64,000 nucleotides of DNA from contig JNEU01001157.1 of the NCBI GenBank assembly GCA_000697475.1, positions 124,001-188,000 on the forward strand, in the 5' to 3' direction. Within the stretch, counting starts at the first letter, position 1; each line of letters starts with the position of its first letter. The stretch is from Lichtheimia corymbifera B2541. Its lineage: Eukaryota > Mucoromycota > Mucoromycetes > Mucorales > Lichtheimiaceae. Positions 54,000-64,000 of this stretch are shown one piece after another. The notes under the pieces were generated by a model. It did not search any database. It saw only the letters and a program-made list of their open reading frames with translations, and was not told where the DNA came from. Both the position numbers and the translations under genes were made by a program.

Positions 54000-56900
54000 C
54001 TAGTTGTCATCATCTTTTTCCTGTTGGGGCTGTTGTAGTGCCTCGTCCTGCAAGGCAAGCGATCGTTCAATGGCATCGCAGTAATTCTGGTATTTGATGG
54101 TTTCATGAAGGAGGTATTGCGACTTGTTTTCCCAATTGGCCATGGCTCGTGTTGCTGCTTGGCTACGCATGCATGATGCAAACTATAAAGTAGGAATATA
54201 GTGTTACTATTGTTGCCATGATATCATAAGGAGAGAGATGACTCTCTCCTCCTCTGCTTCTTTTTTCTCCTTACCCGTTGTTGCATCTTTGGTTTGATAT
54301 CACGGTGCTTGTCAAGATCTTGGTTGAGTTGTTGGACATGACGACGTAATGTTTCCAGCTGTGCCTTTTCCTCAAGGTTGCTGCTGACTGTGGGTGGTAC
54401 GGCTGGCATCCATTCATGGACCATGGTCACGGGTGGATAAGGTGTCGTCGATGTTTCATCATCCACTACATCAAGACAAGGTCCCCAGCCATATTCCATA
54501 CTGCTAACACCGCCTGTCAATGGCTCTTTACTTTCACGAGCTGCCCAATAGTTGCATGTGGATACCCATTCCATGACTTGGTCAGCTGATCCGGCTTGAA
54601 AAATGTAGACACCGCCATTGGGTTGCTGCAGTGCCAAAGCATGTGGGCGTTGTTTGCTGTAGCCTGATGGTAATGCATTGGCAAGTGTATGCTTGAGATC
54701 AATAATATCAATCGGCTCAGCATTAGCCTATAAATTCAGTAGTAGTCAATGGTATGAAATATGTAAAAAAAGTAAATTACTTACCAGCCAATCACCTCCA
54801 CCCACTGCTTGATTGGCCAATACATCAGCTGATGGGGATTGGTTGCGTGGAATGATCATGCTCATACGATAAGGTGCCATGCTTTTGCGTGGAAGCTGTT
54901 GTTGTTGTTGTTGTTGATCTTGGGTCACACTACCTCCTCCATGCATGGCAGTAGTACCAGCAGCAGCAGCAGCACTGCTATCAATCCGATAGGTACGAAT
55001 CTCAGCACGATCCACTACTAGAAAGCATTCTCTCCAATCTCGATGTCGTGCTTTTTGACCAGCACGTTCGAGCAAATGCTTGCGTACAATCATGCCTTCT
55101 TTATAGTAGGGTGCTGCACATGTATAAGATGAAGGCAACTCCGAATGATGAAGCAAGGGTGCAACCGATTGGTAGGTGGTAGCCGAATTGGTCAAGTGAG
55201 AGCCTTGGGATACAGAGGATTTCACGGACGCTGATCGACGACGCTGGCGTGCAAAGGAAGTAGTAGATCGAGATCGTGTAGAATCGGCATCAGGCTTTAA
55301 TGATATTAATATCCGCAGTATAATAATAATTATGGAATAATAAAGCCTTACCTCTTCTGCAAGTACCATACTTTCACGCCCAGCTTTGAGCATAATGGTG
55401 CCCACGCTACGTTTGAATGCACCCACACGTGAACCAGACATTTGTATGCTGCGACGACGTGTATGTCGAATGCTTGCATGTGGATGGGATTCTTGCTTTG
55501 AGAGTGACGGGTCTAGAATCTGGCCACTTTTGATGGACGAATACATTTCCTAAATGTCATGCAATGCAAAAAGCAATATAAATCATCTGCATGCATCATG
55601 CAAACATCACACGAGTTGTAGTTGCTTACCCTTAACGAAACTTCAATTTCAGCTTGCCATGATTTGCTTCCAAAGGTGAGTGTCATGGGTGTCATGGAAG
55701 GTACGTCAAAAGAGTAGGAACCACCACCACCACGACTAATACTGCCATTATTACTGCTGGAGGCACTTTTGCAGCTGGGAGAACGCTTCAGATCATGTGA
55801 CTCAATGGATTGTAAAGTTACATTGCTGGCACGGTGTTCCTCTTGGATCGAAATAGCATCACCGAGTTGCTGGTGACATTGCACACTGACAGCATTCATG
55901 GTATTTCGCACAAAGGCTGATCGTGACATTTTCTTATGATCACCCTGTGCCACGTGCAAATCCGTGTTGAGTAGCAACAGCGAGTAAACGATCGCATGAA
56001 CAACGTCTAAAAGGGCGCGGGCGGGGTGAGTGAGTGAGAATAGTAAAAGGAGGTTGCTAATTTACCTGGATTCCCATAGATACTAAATGGATTGCAATCC
56101 CAGAAACGTTGAGCAAATTCTTCTAATACACGATCAATTTGCTGGGTCTCGGCTTTGAGATGAAGTCGACTGCACAATAATCTAAAAACATGTTTTTAGT
56201 ACCTTGTTTTTGTTTCCTTTGTGGTTCTATTACTCACCTGAATGCATCATCCACTCTCATGTTGGTGAAATCGAAAAAAGTAAAATAGTGCTTGAGGATG
56301 CTTGTACTAAATGGCTTGCTGTAAAGAGAGAAAATAGTAACATGTATGCATTAGTTGTCTCATTGCTGCAGGTGTTTTTTTCTCCTTTTAACATACCCAT
56401 TGCCGATCCATTCAGCCACGTGTTCCCAGTCCTCATAGACCGTGGTATCTTGTTCCCAAATACGTCTGGCAGTCTCGGATGCTATCCGATCGTATTCCTC
56501 TGGCGTATTGCCATTGCTGTTGTTGTTGTTGCCTTCCGTAGTCGTAGTCGTAGTAGTAGTAGTAGGATCATCATCGTCATCATTCACTTGCACTTTGTCA
56601 TTTTTCGATGAAGGATAATCAGCAAGGCTATGAGAGGGTGGTGTAGCCAAAGCAACTGATTCTGATTCAATCGTCTCGGCATCTTCGCCTTCTCCTTCTT
56701 CGTCCTCCTCCTCTTCTTCATCTTCATCGTCATGATAGTCTTGTTGATTTAATGTACTAGCAATTAATCCACCAGCTGATCCATAATGTCCTCCGCTAAA
56801 TCGTTTGGATAACCTGTCAACAGCAATCTGGCTATCATCAGCTGGTTGTTGAGGATCATCTGGAAACGAAATGTCGCTGTTGTTGATGGTGGATCGTTCA

Positions 56901-57773
56901 TCCAAAGACACCGAACGACGCAAGTGTGGGCGTTTGTTTGTTGATGGATGTTGTTGTTGGTGCATGTCATTCAAGGTTGAATACTTTTGTACCACCACTA
57001 CAGTTTTAGATGCATCGTCATCATCTGTACTTGAGGTTTCATCATGATCGGTATCATTGTTATTGCTGGTATCGTTGTTATTGTTGCGTGTCGCACTAAT
57101 GGTCGGTGATGCAGGGCGCTCCGCCGGCTGCAGTTCCGGTGTTTCAGATGACATTTGGATGTGACGAGTAGTAGGGGTGGTATTATCAACATGTTGGTGC
57201 TATCCATTGAAAGAAAAAAAAGGGGAATTAGGATGATTGCATAACAAGAGAATTAATGCAAGGGAGTCAAGTGGGAGGATGAATCAAGAAATCAATCAAC
57301 CATGTACCTTGCCAAAAGAGCGAAAGAATCTGCCAATGCTTCTGATCCCTGGAGAACGCTAAAGTCCGACATGGTTAATTAAACACTGAGACATGATCAA
57401 TCTCAAACCTTACCTTCTTTTTGGATACGCTTGGCGTTGCCATCATGGTCTCCTGAGGAGGAGATAGTTGTTGATTACAAGTCGCGTTGTTGTTATGATG
57501 GGGTGTGAATGGTTCTGGTTGCATCATTTCCATGGGAAGCGGAGGTCTTTTGCGTTGCTTGGAAATGCTGCACCCATCCGAAGGTGAAGGGGTCAATGTC
57601 ATAGCTGAGGGTGATTCGGGCATATCATCCTGTTGACGTTGTTTAAGTTTGGCCAAGAATCTGGAACGAGAGCTGGTGTCATCATGATAGTTGCCCCAGG
57701 ATTCTGATCGTGGTCGTGTATTGGTGTTGTTATGATGTTCATGCATGTTGCACGGTGGATAAGGTTCCTCCAT
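54000..57773 (-). CDS. Sec7-PH domain Arf GEF (Syt1/EFA6-like)
   Basis: About ten exons, from MEEPYPPCNMHEHHNN at 57773 to TAG at 54002-54000. The N-terminal third is disordered, with Asn, Asp/Glu and Pro runs. The Sec7 domain spans about 56480-55900: ARRIWEQDT, LKHYFTFFDFTNMRVDDAFR, then LKAETQQIDRVLEEFAQRF with the catalytic Glu, then VYSLLLLNTDLH. A PH domain follows at about 55110-54540, split by insertions (YYKEGMIVRKHLLE, WRECFLVVDRAEIRTY, VYIFQAGSADQVMEWVSTCN), and then a helical tail. Sec7 directly followed by PH is the layout of EFA6/PSD and fungal Syt1/Yel1 exchange factors acting on Arf GTPases at the plasma membrane or Golgi. It converges on the RasGEF gene with 219 bp between stops. 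Confidence 0.9.
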
Positions 57774-58647
57774 TGATAGAGAGTTGTGTGTGTGAGAGTG
57801 TATGTATGTAGTTGAATGTAACTGGGTGGATGACAGTGAAAAAGAGGGAAAGAAAAGGAAAGGAAGAGTGGAGTGAGAGAGAGAGAAAAAAAAAAGAAAA
57901 GAAAGGTATAATGAGAAAGAGAGATGTCGAGGGAAAAAAAAAGGGGGGAGAGAGAGAGAGCGAGAGAAGGAACGAGAGAGTTGTTTCTGGGTGTTTTCTT
58001 GACTAGTTAGTGCGCTGGCGACTCATTGTTCTCCTTTTTCGGTCTCCCAACCGACATCATGGATGATTCAAAATGATTGATTACAAGATGATGATGGTTG
58101 ATTGTTTACGTATTCTTCCCCCTGAAAGACATACAAAGAGGATATAATGAACTTTAAGATGATAATCAATCAATCAACATAAAAAGAGTATCGATTGTAT
58201 ATGCGATAGGAGGTGGGGATGGATAAGATGAAGCTGTCAAACGAACGGCATGCATAAGTTGCATGGGAGTATGTGCTGCTGCTGCTGCTGCTGATACCTT
58301 TTGGTGTTTCTGCGTGCGTGTATTAGTTTGTGGCACATTATTATGATAGCTGGGGAAAGGAGAAGGGGAGCAAGGAAGAAGGAGAACGAGGGATGATGGA
58401 TCTTCCAGGGGGAATATATCATTTTCATTATCCGTCATCCGCACTGACGCAATAGATACTTCTTGTCAATGATACAGAAGAATGGATCAAGTCATAGCAG
58501 CAGTATAATCGGTAATGGCAGCACCAGCAGTATTACTCGGAGCAAGGATCAAAATATAACCCATTTTTGAGGTTTACTGTACTGAGAGTAGCTTATCCTC
58601 CACTAAGGGATCGCATCTTTTCCACGTTTTCCTCACTCGCACTTTAT
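57774..58647. promoter_or_regulatory. Divergent promoter region with strong purine/pyrimidine tract
   Basis: About 870 bp between the Arf GEF and NAD kinase starts. Bases 57838-57980 are almost pure G/A on the + strand, that is a pyrimidine tract on the coding strand of the Arf GEF, just upstream of its ATG. A (GCT)n run lies at about 58275-58292. Confidence 0.5.
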
Positions 58648-60991
58648 ATGTCTGCCGCCGACACCCGTCAGCTGAAACTTTCCACAGCTCTTCTTTCACA
58701 AAGCGATCCGCCCATGGTCTTCAATGACACCAACTCCCCTTGCGATCCCTGCAAAAAGGCCCACTCAACCAATGCTTCAGAACGTCTTTCAGATACGGCA
58801 GGGGTTGTCCGAGAGGTGACAAAGAAACTAGGTACATACAATATACCGCAGTACCCCGTGCCTTTATTCGTTACTAATAGTCTACGCTGACAAATAGGAA
58901 AGACAAGAATCAAATGGGACAATCCAGAAGCTGTCATGGTCATTACAAAGCCTGGCGACGTTTCTTTAATCGGCATGACTCGCGAAGTTGTCTTGTGGTT
59001 GATTCGCACCAAGGATCTAACAGTGTAAGTGGGCTTGGGTGGGTGGGTGGGTGTTGCGTATATGCTATGCCATTGTGCGCCGTGGGTGGAGACAAGGATT
59101 AATACCCATTTTTGGTAAAACACTGACTGATATCGATATCCTTCATAGTTACGTGGATGCCAAGCTCAAGACAACAAAACGATTTCGCTATAAACGCATC
59201 ATTGAGCGGTTTCCAGGATACGAGGCAAAGCTTAAGTTTTGGGACCCTGATCTTTGTGCTTCGCAGCCTAAACTCTTTCATTTCATTATCACAGTAAGTC
59301 GTCGGCTTATCAGATCGATCACGGACCATCCATTCATTGTTGTCTCCTTCCCACCCCGCCCCCTTTTTTCTATTAGTTAGGTGGTGATGGCACGGTAAGA
59401 CACATATCCATAGCCATGATATCTAGGATGATGATTAATCAGGTATATGTATATAGGTCTTGTTCACATCTTGGTTATTTCAATCCTATGTGCCACCTGT
59501 GATCCCATTCAATCTCGGCTCACTCGGATTCTTGACGCCATTTCAATTTGATCGATTTGAGCAACATTTGACACAGGCTATGGAAAGGGGTGTTCGCATC
59601 AATATGCGTGGCCGATTGACATGTACGGTGTATCGACGTGTACCATACCCTGAAAATTCGACACAAGCCAAAAAGAAATCAGTGCAACTACGGAACGTCA
59701 AACGCAATCCTGTCACGGGCGAGATCAAAGTCGGTGATTGGTGTGAGGCGACACGCAACAAAAAGTGCAAAAAGTTTGGTGAAGTCGATGGCGAAGACGT
59801 CGAAGAGGACGAAGATGGCCAGAACGATGACGTTGAAGATATGATGGAGCATCGACAAATCCCTTGTTTTACCACGGTGCCAGTGGAGAAGTATCATGTC
59901 ATCAATGACCTGGTGGTGGATCGTGGACCCAGTCCCTATGTCAGTTTACTGGAATTGTTTGGTGATGACAAGCATTTGACCACGGTACAAGCGGATGGAT
60001 TAGCCATTTCTACACCCACGGGTAGCACAGCTTATTCGGTAAGAAAGGAAAATGGGGCTTGGATGTACGTAAACCATATATCACTCACATCCATTTTTAA
60101 GCTTTCAGCCGGTGGGCCATTGACACATCCAGAGATTCACGCTATTTTGATTACACCTATCTGTGCACATACCTTATCATTCCGACCTACCCTTGTACCG
60201 GATTCTATGGAGTTGCGCATATGCGTTCCTTATAATTCTCGCAACACAGCTTGGGCTAGCTTCGATGGTCGAGGTCGAGTGGAGCTAAAACGTAAGGATA
60301 ATGCTATATACACTGATTGTAGATGACTAACGTGTATCTATGCATGTATGCAGAGGGCGATCATATCAAAGTGACAGCATCCAAATACCCATTCCCAACG
60401 GTTTGCAAAGAAGATCAAGCTACCGATTGGTTCAAGTCATTATCCAACTGCTTGAATTGGAACATTCGACAGCGTCAAAAATCATTTGCAGTGGTTGAAT
60501 CGAATCGTACGAGCAATGGCGGTCGACGTAGCGGATCATCCACACCCTCTACAGCCGTATCACGTGTAACATCCAGCACAGCCATATCACGCATGACACC
60601 CATCAACAACAATAACCCCACGTCTCCCACCAGCATTATCTCCAATAACCAGCAACACCAGCATTTATCACGCAAAACATCCACCAAATCATCGAACGGA
60701 TCATCACCAGAAAGCACCGTGTGTGAAGAAGTCTTTGGCATGTTTATTGATGACGACGAATACTTGCAACACAAATCTGGCAGCACCACTGGCAGTCTGC
60801 ATGGGATTGAGACCGCGTCATCAGAGGAAGAGGATATATTCACGGATGACAGTGATGAAGAAGAGGAGGAAGATCCCAACGAAAGGTTCAATGGCTGGAC
60901 TGATGAAGAGATTTTACGGGCCCGGTTCAACGCTTCACTACGCAGATCCACATCTTTCCCAGCAACATCAATAGCAACTGCTCAAACATGA
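58648..60991 (+). CDS. NAD(+) kinase with an 18-nt microexon
   Basis: Exons 58648-58831, 58898-59024, 59149-59293, 59377-59394, 59457-60038, 60102-60291 and 60354-60991 give 627 residues, all junctions in frame. The fourth exon is only 18 nt and encodes exactly LGGDGT, the catalytic GGDGT motif. Further signatures are NLGSLGFLTPF, GLAISTPTGSTAYS, LSAGGPLTHPEIHAI and HTLSFRPTLVPDS. It phosphorylates NAD to NADP, as yeast Utr1/Pos5. An acidic insert (EVDGEDVEEDEDGQ) interrupts the domain, and the C-terminal ~190 residues are a Ser/Thr-rich and acidic tail, making it longer than yeast enzymes. The start at 58648 (MSAADTRQLK) is the first good ATG; an N-terminal extension upstream cannot be excluded. 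Confidence 0.93.
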
Positions 60992-61042
60992 CGATAATAA
61001 ACGCTGGAAAAAAAGTGCATCATTATTTTATTATGACTATTA

Positions 61043-61789
61043 CTATTCTTGGCTGGCAGGAGAAGAGGATGAGGAGGGACGATGCCTACGCATATGACGA
61101 CGCATGTTACTTAGTACGCTGAATCGCTTGTCACATCCTTCAAAGGCACATTCAAAGGGCTTCTGGCCAGTATGCGAATACGTGTGGGTTCGAAGAGAGG
61201 ACGGCCGTATGAAGCTCTTGTCACAATAATGGCACATGTATCGACGTTGCGGTTGCGATGGCGACCGTTTCAATCCCATAGTTGGCGTCATAGTTGATGA
61301 TGAGGATGATGATGAGGGTGGTGGTGATGGGGAGACTCGATAGATGATACGTAGTGGGTCATTGTTAGTTTGCATTAAAGCTGTATCCGAGAATGAACGT
61401 CTGTGTTGAAAAGTGTTGTTGCTGCTATTGCGTGCAGATATACTTGGTGATGAAAGAGCAAGATTTTCCATATTAAAAGGGAGATAGTTGTAATCCTTTG
61501 TATCGGATATTGAGGATGGATGAATTGGTTGTGGTGGAGGAGATGATGTAATGGATCCTTTCGTTGCTCGTTCTTTTGATATGACATTGGTAGCAGCATC
61601 GTCATTGTTGTTGTTGTTGTGATTATGCAATGGTGCAAGTTTCACCTTTTCGGAAGATGTATCTGTAAATAGAGGGTTAATGATATCCACAATGTTCCTT
61701 TTGATTCAATTCATACCATGTGAGTACGCTTTGTTGGATAAAAGCTCATGAATCGGTGGTAGACAAAGGTTACTTTGGAGATGCAGCAT
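61043..61789 (-). CDS. Two-finger C2H2 zinc-finger protein
   Basis: Two exons, 61789-61717 and 61662-61043, joined by a 54-bp phase-1 intron (GTATGA...TTTACAG), give 230 residues. The first exon (MLHLQSNLCLPPIHELLSN) is needed because the longer frame lacks an ATG. The N-terminus is Asn/Ser/Pro-rich. Two classical fingers lie near the C-terminus: CHYCDKSFIRPSSLRTHTYSH and CAFEGCDKRFSVLSNMRRH, joined by TGQKPFE. The end is Ser-rich. The PPIHELL motif followed by such fingers resembles small mucoralean and yeast C2H2 regulators; the target is unknown. It converges on the NAD kinase gene, with only 51 bp between stops. Confidence 0.8.
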
Positions 61790-63715
61790 AATTGACTTTT
61801 ACAAGAACAAAAAGAAATTGAGTATAGAGGACGATTTGCAAAAGCGTATGAATATAAATCTCGTATATCGTGAAAACAAATGTTTGGTTTTGTACCGAGG
61901 ACCTGCCATGCTGTTGTTGAGTGGTATGGTTGCGATCCAAATTGTCCACTGAACAAACATCACCATGATTTAGAGAGTACATGAAAGATCTCCGGTTAAT
62001 TACATATACAAATCATCATCCTGATGGCCTGCTCAAATAAAAGATACCGAGGAATCATTTCCTTATTATCCTTTGAAGGCTTGACACTATGTGGACATGT
62101 AAGTATGTAGATGAAGAGAATAAGCTGTTGGATGCATCTATCGACAATTAGCACTGTTTGATAGCCACAACACCGGATCAGCAACAAGGAACAGTTTGAT
62201 CCGCACGAGATAATTTTCTATGTATGACGATAATGGAAACCTCAAATGACATCAATGGACATTTGTTTCCTCGGTATAAGCCGCGTACTGCTATCTTGAA
62301 GAAAAGCACCATGACAACTCAAACGTTAGTCTCCTTGAAAGGAGGGATATATTTTGGCAAAGCTCAGCAGGTGATTGATATAACCATAAAGCATGGAGAG
62401 CATTGGATATGCATTGTGGTGGTGATGATGGGGTGATGTCGATGACACTCATCCCAATTTGAGCTCAGGTGACATTCGCATCTATCAATATGGATAATCA
62501 TTTTTCAGAGAGACACAAACAATGTGACATGTTAATATCCAAGTTTTCTGAAAAGCTTATGGCAGAGAAAGAGCATGATGTCTTTTGTGAAACGAAGACT
62601 TTACTTGTTACACGTTGCTTGTCCGCACACACGCAACACGACATTATTACCATTTTAACAGGCGGGGGCGCCTCTCATATCTCTCCTTGCCATTCTTGAT
62701 TTGGCAAGTAGTAGCATTGTGTGCTTATATGCAGAATGGCTGATTGAAAGTTGTTGAGAATAAGCAAGAGGGCGTTGTGGCACACATGGCTTTACGGGAT
62801 AATCAGGAGGAGGGCTCCTTCCCAATGGGGCTATTTGATACTAATGAAAGGTTCATCATGGTGTTATGCTTACTGTAATAATGACAAGTGATCTCTCCTA
62901 TTACTATAATCCTAGGAGGTACATGTATATTATGGTGAACATTGCCAAGACCAATATTTTTATCCATTCTTTTGATAGAGATAAACAAATGTTCTCGGGA
63001 TCAATGATGATGGTAATTCCTATGACTGATGCGCGGTACCTGTATGTAGACAGGAAGAGAGAAAGAAGCTGTTGTTTTAATCGTCATAATAAAAAAAAGA
63101 TGCAAGTTTGTATAGCCCAAAGGAGGCAAAGAAAAGAGGAGGAGGAGGAGGAAGATGATGTGGCAAGGGGAATAAGCGGAGGCAAGTGCCTTCAACCGCG
63201 GGATTTCTCTCAGGGTGCAACCAATGCCAAGCCATATTAAACCGTGAACGAGCTTTATATAGCTCATTCACATTGTGGGTGTGCATATTTATACATGTTC
63301 AGGGCCCCTCTCTTCTTTAAATGGCGTTAAAGTATCTTGAATAGCGAGGACCACGTTGAATGGAGCAAGTGCGTGGTGCTACTAAAAAGTTGGCGCCCCC
63401 CTTTCATGATGCATAAGCACAGCACATTACATATTCTCAAGCAGGTTCAGCCACAGCTGCCTCTATGGGTACTATGCTTTTATGTGTGTGTGTGGTGTGC
63501 GTATCTGTGTATGTGCGTGTGTGTGTGTGCGTGTGTGTGACCCTTTAGGCAAAGAGGCGCAATCGGTTTCCCGCAGCTGTTATTCTTCTTTTTTTCTCTT
63601 TCCACTCTTGTTGAACTCGTTTTTCCTTTTTTCTCTTTTTTCCCTTTGTAAACTCGGTGGTGTGGTTGCTTTCTCTATATCTCTTTCACGTTCTTTATAT
63701 TACGCTTCTTGACAC
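61790..63715. other. Gene-free intergenic region
   Basis: About 1.9 kb between two divergently transcribed genes. Short frames only, without domain or splice support. A (TG)n run lies at about 63483-63539 and a pyrimidine-rich leader at about 63580-63670, directly before the + strand gene. Confidence 0.55.
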
Positions 63716-64000
63716 ATGAGCAGTTCAGTGCCAAACACCCCGCTCATCGTCTCGCCACAGCCCCATGACGATGCCACAAGCGACCACAATAGGTCTCCAT
63801 CACTGCCACCACCTCCTCCACCTCCTCCTTCGTCTATTTCTTCTCTTCTCAATGTCACGTCAAAATCAACGGATGACTCGAATCAAGATCCTGTCAGCAG
63901 TAACTCACCTTCACCCACCACCAACACCCACTGTGGCGCAACAGACCAACAACAACGTAAACGACCATTTTCAGCTCTCGAGAATAACGACGACTTGACC
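63716..64000 (+). CDS. N-terminus of a Pro/Ser-rich protein (3' truncated by window edge)
   Basis: The ATG at 63716 opens a frame of 95 codons that runs to the last base without a stop: MSSSVPNTPLIVSPQPHDD, a run of eight prolines, Ser-rich stretches, and QQQRKRPFSALENNDD near the end. The pyrimidine-rich leader matches those of other genes here. The basic RKRPFSALE patch suggests a nuclear protein, but no domain is reached inside the window. An overlapping + frame starting at 63765 is out of register and is likely a shadow. Confidence 0.65.
   Translation, partial: MSSSVPNTPLIVSPQPHDDATSDHNRSPSLPPPPPPPPSSISSLLNVTSKSTDDSNQDPVSSNSPSPTTNTHCGATDQQQRKRPFSALENNDDLT

Overview
The window reads as nuclear DNA of a filamentous fungus, most likely an early-diverging Mucoromycota/Mucorales species. 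Genes are interrupted by many short introns (about 45-105 bp, GT-AG, CTAAC-like branch points), proteins carry long Gln/Ser/His/Asn tracts, and several genes have a pyrimidine-rich tract on the coding strand just before the ATG. One gene also has the architecture of R3B2, an RNase III-like protein described from Mucorales. The species assignment is inference. I see no tRNA, rRNA or CRISPR.

Layout. 1-1338: 3' part of a fungal-specific transcription factor gene. 1579-2642: a FANCE-like helical protein. 3327-4985 (-): a C2H2 factor with two finger pairs joined by a 63-bp intron. 5.1-7.8 kb: no gene seen. 7859-9051: zinc alcohol dehydrogenase. 9.2-12.4 kb: decayed DNA with a broken RecQ-helicase-associated relic and a relic of the dehydrogenase. 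12538-14229: R3B2-like RNase III/dsRBD protein. 14840-15586 (-): AreA/Nit2-type GATA factor. 17588-20444 and 21575-24646 (-): tandem secreted GH3 beta-glucosidases. 26.0-34.5 kb: an accessory block of inverted and tandem repeats, including a palindrome of about 1 kb. 34907-35970: SAP-DEDDh exonuclease of the ERI1 family. 36155-37361 (-): vacuolar PQ-loop transporter. 37515-39456 (-): ankyrin protein. 39849-41963 (-): APC/LAT amino acid permease. 42554-43975: RAMA-like domain protein. 44130-48005 (-): Prp5/DDX46 helicase. 48970-53780: RasGEF. 54000-57773 (-): Sec7-PH Arf GEF. 58648-60991: NAD kinase. 61043-61789 (-): two-finger C2H2 protein. 63716-64000: start of a Pro/Ser-rich protein.

How the genes relate. 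Most are unlinked housekeeping or signalling genes (splicing, NADP supply, Ras and Arf switching, vacuolar and plasma-membrane amino-acid transport). The two beta-glucosidases and the dehydrogenase have clear TATA boxes about 60-70 bp before their ATGs, which suggests inducible expression. The most interesting theme is RNA: an R3B2-like protein and an ERI1-like nuclease, both families known as restraints on RNA interference, lie either side of a repeat block whose long inverted repeats would form double-stranded RNA if transcribed. The functional link is inference only.
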